From positions 1 through 10,249 of the forward strand of contig JAQGIA010000580.1 in NCBI GenBank assembly GCA_028291445.1: a stretch of 10,249 bases of DNA, written 5' to 3'. The position numbers and the translations under genes are program-made. The notes below the pieces were generated by a model. That model was not told where the DNA came from and did not search any database. It worked only from the letters and a program-made list of their open reading frames with translations. This document shows, piece by piece, positions 6,455 through 10,249 of this stretch (within the stretch, counting starts at the first letter, position 1; each line of letters starts with the position of its first letter). The stretch comes from Belnapia sp. Its GTDB lineage: Bacteria > Pseudomonadota > Alphaproteobacteria > Acetobacterales > Acetobacteraceae.

Positions 6455-7600
6455 TCAGCCGGGCGGGACCGCGGCCAGGTCCAGCAGCTTCCGCATCACC
6501 GTGGGCAGACCCGCGGCGGCCTCGGCCAGGGGCCGTGCCTCCATCCCGGCCGGCGGATCGAGCCGCGGCACGCTGGCCGCATAAAGCACCATCGCCAGCT
6601 CGAAATGGGTGAAGCCATGCCGGGCCAGGCCAGGCACCCGCACCCAATCGAGTCCTGGCACCGGGGCGTGGTCCAGCGCCTCGGCGGTGGTCCAGGGTGT
6701 CTCGCGCCAGGCTGCGCCGGGGATCTCCAGCATGCCGCCGAGCAGCCCGCTCGGCGGGCGGCGCCGCAGCAGCACCTGGCCGGCGGCATCGGTCAGCAGG
6801 AAATGCGCGCCATGCCGCAGCGGCCGGGCCCGCTTCGGCGTCTTGCGCGGCAGCTCGGCCTGGATACCCCGCGCCTGCGCCAGGCAGCCGCCCCGCCACG
6901 GGTCACCGCCTTCCGTGCGCCACGGGCCACCGTCCTCCGTGCGCCACGGGCCACCGCCCTCCGTGCGCCATGGGCACAACGCGCAGGCCGGCGCCTTCGG
7001 GGTGCAGATCGTGGCGCCGAGGTCGAACAGCGCCTGGGCGAAGTCGCCGGGCCGGGCGCGGGCGGCGGGTTCCGCCATGAAGCCCTGCGCCACGGCCGCC
7101 AGCCGCGGCTTGGCGGCCGGCAGGGGGGTTTCCTCGGCGATCAGCCGGGCGACGACGCGCTCGACGTTGCCATCGGCCGGCACCACCGCCTCGTCGAAGG
7201 CGATGGCGGCGATCGCGGCGGCGGTATAGGCGCCGATGCCGGGCAGTTCGCGCAGCGCCGCCGCGCTGCGCGGAAAGCCGCCCCGGGCGACGACGGCACG
7301 GGCGCAGGCATGCAGGTTGCGGGCGCGGGCGTAATAGCCGAGCCCGGCCCATTCCTCCATCACCGCCGCCTCGGGCGCCGCGGCCAGGGTGGCGACATCG
7401 GGGAAGCGCGCCAGGAATCGGTCGAAGCGCGGGCCGACCGCGGCGACGGTGGTCTGCTGCAGCATCACCTCCGAGAGCCAGACGCGGTAGGGATCGGGCG
7501 CCGCCAACCCCATGTTGCGGAAGGGCAGGGTCCGGCGGTGACGGTCGTACCAGGCGAGCAGCAGGGCACTCGGCGGCAATTGGGGCTCGGGGAGGGGCAT
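6455..7600 (-). CDS. mutY: Adenine DNA glycosylase MutY with expanded Fe-S loop
   Basis: A 381-residue MutY, which removes adenine mispaired with 8-oxoguanine. WLSEVMLQQT supplies catalytic E44; the helix-hairpin-helix is LPGIGAYTAAAI (119-130); PADGNVERVV supplies catalytic D143. The [4Fe-4S] cysteines are C199, C206 and C209 (CTPKAPACALC), with the fourth at C239. Normal spacing is CX6CX2CX5C; here 29 residues separate the last two. The surplus is exactly 24 residues, 212-235, made of three 8-residue repeats (RTEGGGPW, RTEDGGPW, RTEGGDPW); taking it out leaves CPWRGGC, the usual form. A C-terminal NUDIX-like 8-oxoG recognition domain (about 262-375) includes GFTHFEL (329-335). The ATG at 7600 abuts the dciA ATG on the other strand. 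No Shine-Dalgarno is visible before it, and its promoter must lie within dciA. Likely functional, though the loop needs proof. Confidence 0.96.
   Translation of the reverse strand: MPLPEPQLPPSALLLAWYDRHRRTLPFRNMGLAAPDPYRVWLSEVMLQQTTVAAVGPRFDRFLARFPDVATLAAAPEAAVMEEWAGLGYYARARNLHACARAVVARGGFPRSAAALRELPGIGAYTAAAIAAIAFDEAVVPADGNVERVVARLIAEETPLPAAKPRLAAVAQGFMAEPAARARPGDFAQALFDLGATICTPKAPACALCPWRTEGGGPWRTEDGGPWRTEGGDPWRGGCLAQARGIQAELPRKTPKRARPLRHGAHFLLTDAAGQVLLRRRPPSGLLGGMLEIPGAAWRETPWTTAEALDHAPVPGLDWVRVPGLARHGFTHFELAMVLYAASVPRLDPPAGMEARPLAEAAAGLPTVMRKLLDLAAVPPG
6896..6967 (-). repeat. Three 24-base tandem repeats inside mutY
   Basis: Three contiguous 24-base units at 6896-6919, 6920-6943 and 6944-6967, nearly identical, followed by the start of a fourth (CCATGGGC from 6968). 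Differences between units include GGGT/GGGC, CGCC/CGTC and TTCC/CTCC. Each encodes eight residues with consensus RTEGGGPW, so the array stays in frame. It lies between the third and fourth cluster cysteines of MutY. Confidence 0.95.
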
Positions 7601-7603
7601 ATG
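7598..7603. other. Back-to-back start codons of mutY and dciA (CATATG)
   Basis: CAT at 7598-7600 is the mutY start on the minus strand and ATG at 7601-7603 is the dciA start on the plus strand. The two reading frames are adjacent with no base between them. The dciA ribosome binding site (GGAGG 7591-7595) lies inside mutY codons 2-4, and any mutY leader lies antisense within dciA. Confidence 0.85.
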
Positions 7604-8068
7604 GCGAAGGATAGCGAAGACCAGCGATTCGTGTGGGGTCCCCGGCCGCTCGGCGCGCTGATCCCCACCCTGACCCGGCCGGTCTTCCGCAAGAAAAGCC
7701 CGGCCGGGGCCTTGCTGATGGCGGATTGGGCCGAGGTGGTCGGCCCCGCCCTGGCGGCGGTGACCAGCCCGAAGCGCGTCACCACCGGCACGCTGACCAT
7801 CGGCTGCGTCGGCCCGGTGGCAATGGAGCTGACCCATCTGGCGCCCGAGCTGATCGCCCGGATCAATGCCCATATGGGCCGCCCGCTGGTGGAACGCCTG
7901 CGATTCGTCCAGCAGGCGGCCGGCAGCATCGCCCCGAAGCGCCCCCGGCCGCAGCCCGATGTGGCGCTGCCGCCGGCGGTGGAGGCCGCGGTCGAGCGCC
8001 TGCCGGCCGGCGAATTGCGCGAGGCGCTGGCAAAGCTGGCGCGGGGCGTCTATCGAACCCGCGGCTGA
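7601..8068 (+). CDS. dciA: DUF721 / DciA-type replicative helicase loader
   Basis: A 155-residue protein with a DUF721 domain at about residues 15-105: RPLGALIPTLTRPVFRKKSP, then LMADWAEVVGPALAAVTSPKRVTTGTLTIGCVGPVAMELTHLAPELIARINAHMG, the KH-like W..VVG..LA..T.P.R...G.L.I.V pattern. DciA is the widespread bacterial loader of DnaB helicase in lineages without DnaC or DnaI, and Alphaproteobacteria lack those; the role here is inferred from the domain. The C-terminal tail (about 110-155) is Pro/Ala/Arg-rich, typical of alphaproteobacterial members. GGAGG five bases before the ATG supports this start. It probably heads an operon with dsbA (45-base gap) and smc. Confidence 0.87.
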   Translation: MAKDSEDQRFVWGPRPLGALIPTLTRPVFRKKSPAGALLMADWAEVVGPALAAVTSPKRVTTGTLTIGCVGPVAMELTHLAPELIARINAHMGRPLVERLRFVQQAAGSIAPKRPRPQPDVALPPAVEAAVERLPAGELREALAKLARGVYRTRG

Positions 8069-8113
8069 GTCCCACCGCGGGGCCCGGCACCCGCACCCCG
8101 TCCCGGAGGCCGC

Positions 8114-8776
8114 ATGCTGCGCCGATCCATCCTTGCCACCGCCGCCCTCCTGGCCGCCTCCCCCGGCCTGGCCCAGGTTCAGGCCCCGGCTCAGGTTCAG
8201 GCCCCGGCCCCGGCCCCGGCTCAGGCGCAAGCCGCCGACCCGCGGCTCGGCGAGCGCGGGGTCGGCAATCCGGAGGCGCCGGTGACGGTGACCGAGTTCT
8301 TCTCGATGACCTGCGGCCATTGCGCCGCCTTCCACAAGGACATCTTCCCGCGGGTGAAGCGGGAGCTGGTGGAGACCGGCGCCATCCGCCTGGTCTGGCG
8401 TGACTTCCCGCTGGACCAGCTGGCGCTGACCGCCGCCGCCGTCGCCCGCAGCCTGCCGGCCGAGCGCTACGAGGGCTTCCTCGGCGCCCTGCTGGCCAGC
8501 CAGGACCGCTGGGCGTTTACGCGCGGCGATCCGGTGGCCGAGCTGGCGAAGCTGGCGGCGCTGGCCGGCATGGCTAGGCCGCGCTTTGACGAGGTGGCGG
8601 CAGACCTGCCCTTCCAGCGCGCCATCATGGAGCAGCGCGGGGCGGCCGAGCGCGAGTACAGCGTCTCCGCCACCCCCAGCTTCTCCTTCCGCGGCAAGGG
8701 CGCGCCGCACAACCAATCCGGCAACATGACCTTCGAGCGGTTCCAGCAAATGGTCGAGGACGCGAGGCGCGGGTGA
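8114..8776 (+). CDS. DsbA-like periplasmic thioredoxin-fold protein
   Basis: A 220-residue exported DsbA-family protein (thioredoxin_4 type). A Sec signal peptide (MLRRSILATAALLAASPGLAQ) probably ends at about residue 20. It is followed by a low-complexity Gln/Ala/Pro linker (21-41) built from a repeated QVQAPA unit, then the thioredoxin fold: VTVTEFFSMTCGHCAAFH with the redox pair C67/C70 (CGHC), and the cis-proline loop SATPSF near 187-192. The fold probably oxidises or isomerises disulphides in the periplasm. Such DsbA-like genes are regularly found between DUF721 and smc in Alphaproteobacteria. GGAGG stands four bases before the ATG. The TGA stop overlaps the smc GTG start (GTGA). No membrane partner DsbB is nearby. 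Confidence 0.92.
   Translation: MLRRSILATAALLAASPGLAQVQAPAQVQAPAPAPAQAQAADPRLGERGVGNPEAPVTVTEFFSMTCGHCAAFHKDIFPRVKRELVETGAIRLVWRDFPLDQLALTAAAVARSLPAERYEGFLGALLASQDRWAFTRGDPVAELAKLAALAGMARPRFDEVAADLPFQRAIMEQRGAAEREYSVSATPSFSFRGKGAPHNQSGNMTFERFQQMVEDARRG
8174..8209 (+). repeat. Two 18-base tandem repeats in the dsbA linker
   Basis: Two 18-base units, 8174-8191 and 8192-8209, differing only at their last base, each encoding QVQAPA. They continue into CCGGCC units giving PAPA and then QAQA. In frame; forms a flexible linker after the signal peptide. Confidence 0.9.
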
Positions 8777-10249
8777 GCGAAGCAGCGCCCGGGCCGGAGG
8801 ACACCCCCGCCGGGGCCTCGGTGGACCAAGCCTTGGCGGACCAAGCCTTGGCGGACCAGGTGCCGAGCGAGGAGACGCCTCGGCGCGATGCGCCGAAGGC
8901 CACCCTCGCCCGCCTCCGCATCGCCGGCTTCAAGAGCTTCGCCGAGGCGACCCTGGTCGAGGTGCTGCCCGGCCTGACCGGCATCGTCGGCCCGAACGGC
9001 TGCGGCAAGTCGAATGTGGTCGAGGCGCTGCGCTGGGCCATGGGCGAGACCTCCGCGCGGTCGATGCGCGGCGGCGAGATGGAGGACGTGATCTTCGCCG
9101 GCACCGCGACCCGGCCGGGCCGCAACCTGGCCGAGGTCTCGCTGTACCTCGAGGATGCCGCCGGCCTGGCGCCGCCGCCCAATGCCGAGGCGCCCGAGCT
9201 GGAGGTGATCCGCCGGATCGGCCGCGGCGACGGCTCCACCTTCCGGATCAACGGGCGCGAGGTCCGGGCGCGCGACGTCCAGACGATGTTCGCCGATATC
9301 GGCTCCGGCGCCCGGGCCTCGGCCATGGTCAGCCAGGGCCGGGTCGCCGCCATGATCGGCGCCCGGCCGGAGGAACGCCGCCAGGTCCTGGAGGAGGCGG
9401 CCGGCATCAGCGGCCTCCGCGCCCGGCGGCACGAGGCGGAGCTGAAGCTGCGCCAGGCCGAGACCAACCTCGGCCGGGCCGAGGATCTGCTCGGCCAGCT
9501 CGATACCCAGCGCAACTCCCTGCAGCGCCAGGCCCGCCAGGCCAACCGCTACCGCAACCTCTCCGGCCTGGTCCGCCAGGCTGAGGCCGAGTGGCTCTCC
9601 CTGCTCCGCGCCCGCGCCCAGGCGGCGCTCGCCCTGGCCAGCGCCAGCTTCGCCACCGCTTCCGCCGCAACCAGACAGGCCGAGGCCGCCGCCGAGGCCG
9701 CCGCCATCCGCAGCTTCGAGGCCGAACGCGGCCTGCCCGCCCCGCGCGAGGCCGAGGCCATCGCCCGAACCGCGCTCGAACGCCGCCGCGTCGAGGCCGA
9801 GGGGCTGGAAGCCGAGGAACGCCGTGCCCGCGAGGCGCTGGCCGCCGCCGAGGCCGCCCTGGCCCGCATCGCCGGCGACCTCTCCCATGCCGAGGCGGTC
9901 GAATCCGATGCCCTCGCCGCCGAATCCCGGCTGAGCCGCGAGGACGCCAGCCTCGCCAGTGCCGAGGCCAGCCTGCCCGCCCGGTTGGAGGAAGCCGCCG
10001 GCGCCCTGGCCGAGGCCACCGACGCCGCCCGCGCCGCCGAGGCCGCCGCCAATACGGCGACCGAGGAAGCCGCCGCCATCGCCGCCCGCGCCAATGCCGC
10101 GGCCATGGAATTGGCCGCCAGCACCGAGCGCGCCCGCCGCCTGACCGCCCAGCGCGACACCCTGGCCGTCGAGCACGCCACCGCGCTGGCCGCCCGCATC
10201 GAGCCCGAGCTGCGCGACATGGCCGCGGCCGAGGCGACCGCGGCCGCCG
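8773..10249 (+). CDS. smc: Chromosome segregation protein SMC, 3' end cut by window edge
   Basis: The first 492 codons of an SMC ATPase, which compacts and separates chromosomes as a dimer with ScpA/ScpB. The N-terminal head contains LARLRIAGFKSFAEATLVEVLPGLTG, Walker A GPNGCGKSN (73-81, K79), EALRWAMGE, SMRGGEMEDVIFAGT, STFRINGREVR, the Q-loop region AMVSQGRVAAMI and the conserved EERRQVLEEAAGISGLRARR. From about residue 215 it is a long Ala/Glu/Arg-rich heptad coiled coil up to the edge. The GTG at 8773 overlaps the dsbA stop by four bases and has GAGG five bases upstream; no in-frame ATG precedes the head. This gives an unusual N-terminal extension of about 42 acidic residues with a repeated ALADQ unit, where most SMCs start right at the first strand. 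A GTG at 8821 is an alternative that still leaves an extension. Confidence 0.95.
   Translation, partial: MSEAAPGPEDTPAGASVDQALADQALADQVPSEETPRRDAPKATLARLRIAGFKSFAEATLVEVLPGLTGIVGPNGCGKSNVVEALRWAMGETSARSMRGGEMEDVIFAGTATRPGRNLAEVSLYLEDAAGLAPPPNAEAPELEVIRRIGRGDGSTFRINGREVRARDVQTMFADIGSGARASAMVSQGRVAAMIGARPEERRQVLEEAAGISGLRARRHEAELKLRQAETNLGRAEDLLGQLDTQRNSLQRQARQANRYRNLSGLVRQAEAEWLSLLRARAQAALALASASFATASAATRQAEAAAEAAAIRSFEAERGLPAPREAEAIARTALERRRVEAEGLEAEERRAREALAAAEAALARIAGDLSHAEAVESDALAAESRLSREDASLASAEASLPARLEEAAGALAEATDAARAAEAAANTATEEAAAIAARANAAAMELAASTERARRLTAQRDTLAVEHATALAARIEPELRDMAAAEATAAA
8823..8858 (+). repeat. Two 15-base tandem repeats in the smc N-terminal extension
   Basis: GGACCAAGCCTTGGC at 8823-8837 and again, identical, at 8838-8852, then a partial GGACCA. 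Each unit contains the perfect palindrome CCAAG-C-CTTGG, so each could fold as a small hairpin. Encodes DQALADQALADQ in frame. Confidence 0.93.

Noticed and set aside
6455..7600. mutY as a pseudogene because of the interrupted cysteine spacing
   Set aside because: The insert is an exact multiple of three, the fourth cysteine and the whole C-terminal domain stay in frame, and the catalytic residues are intact.
8467..10176. 569-codon Gly-rich open frame on the minus strand
   Set aside because: Antisense to dsbA and smc; the glycine richness is the complement of Ala/Glu codons in the SMC coiled coil.

Overview
This is a GC-rich chromosomal segment, almost certainly from an alphaproteobacterium. 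The protein sequences look most like Rhodospirillales/Acetobacteraceae (a Roseomonas-type relative), but that finer placement is impression only. Three things point to Alphaproteobacteria: a CcrM-type GANTC methyltransferase, LexA operators of the GTTC-N7-GTTC type, and the gene order rnhB - ccrM - ... - mutY / dciA - dsbA - smc. There are no RNA genes, CRISPR arrays, insertion sequences or other mobile DNA. Coding density is very high and no gap between genes exceeds about 115 bases.

Left part (1-2320): two overlapping minus-strand glycosyltransferases of the TIGR04283 and TIGR04282 families run toward the left edge, where the second is cut. Divergent from them is a radical SAM protein of the PA0069/SplB-like group. 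The 73-base gap between the two units holds two exact alphaproteobacterial LexA boxes in opposite orientation. One abuts a TTGACA -35 element and the other covers the start of the leader and the ribosome binding site. The radical SAM gene is therefore very probably a DNA-damage (SOS) gene.

Middle (2318-6343): a small cytoplasmic cupin (minus) and a probably Tat-exported cupin (plus) diverge from a short promoter region. The second cupin's stop overlaps the start of rnhB (RNase HII). Then follows ccrM, preceded and entered by a cluster of three GANTC sites, its own methylation target, which suggests methylation-dependent or GcrA-type control. An M20 metallopeptidase follows.

Right part (6455-10249): mutY (minus) and dciA/DUF721 (plus) start back to back in one CATATG hexamer with no intervening base. 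dciA is followed by a DsbA-like periplasmic thioredoxin-fold protein, whose stop overlaps the GTG start of smc, which is cut by the window end. mutY carries three in-frame copies of a 24-base repeat inserted between the third and fourth iron-sulphur cysteines; removing the insert restores the normal spacing exactly. dsbA and smc also carry short in-frame tandem repeats in their N-terminal linkers.

Functionally the window is dominated by genome maintenance: RNA-primer/ribonucleotide removal (RnhB), A:oxoG mismatch repair (MutY), helicase loading (DciA), cell-cycle methylation (CcrM), chromosome condensation (Smc), and an SOS-controlled radical SAM enzyme of unknown reaction.
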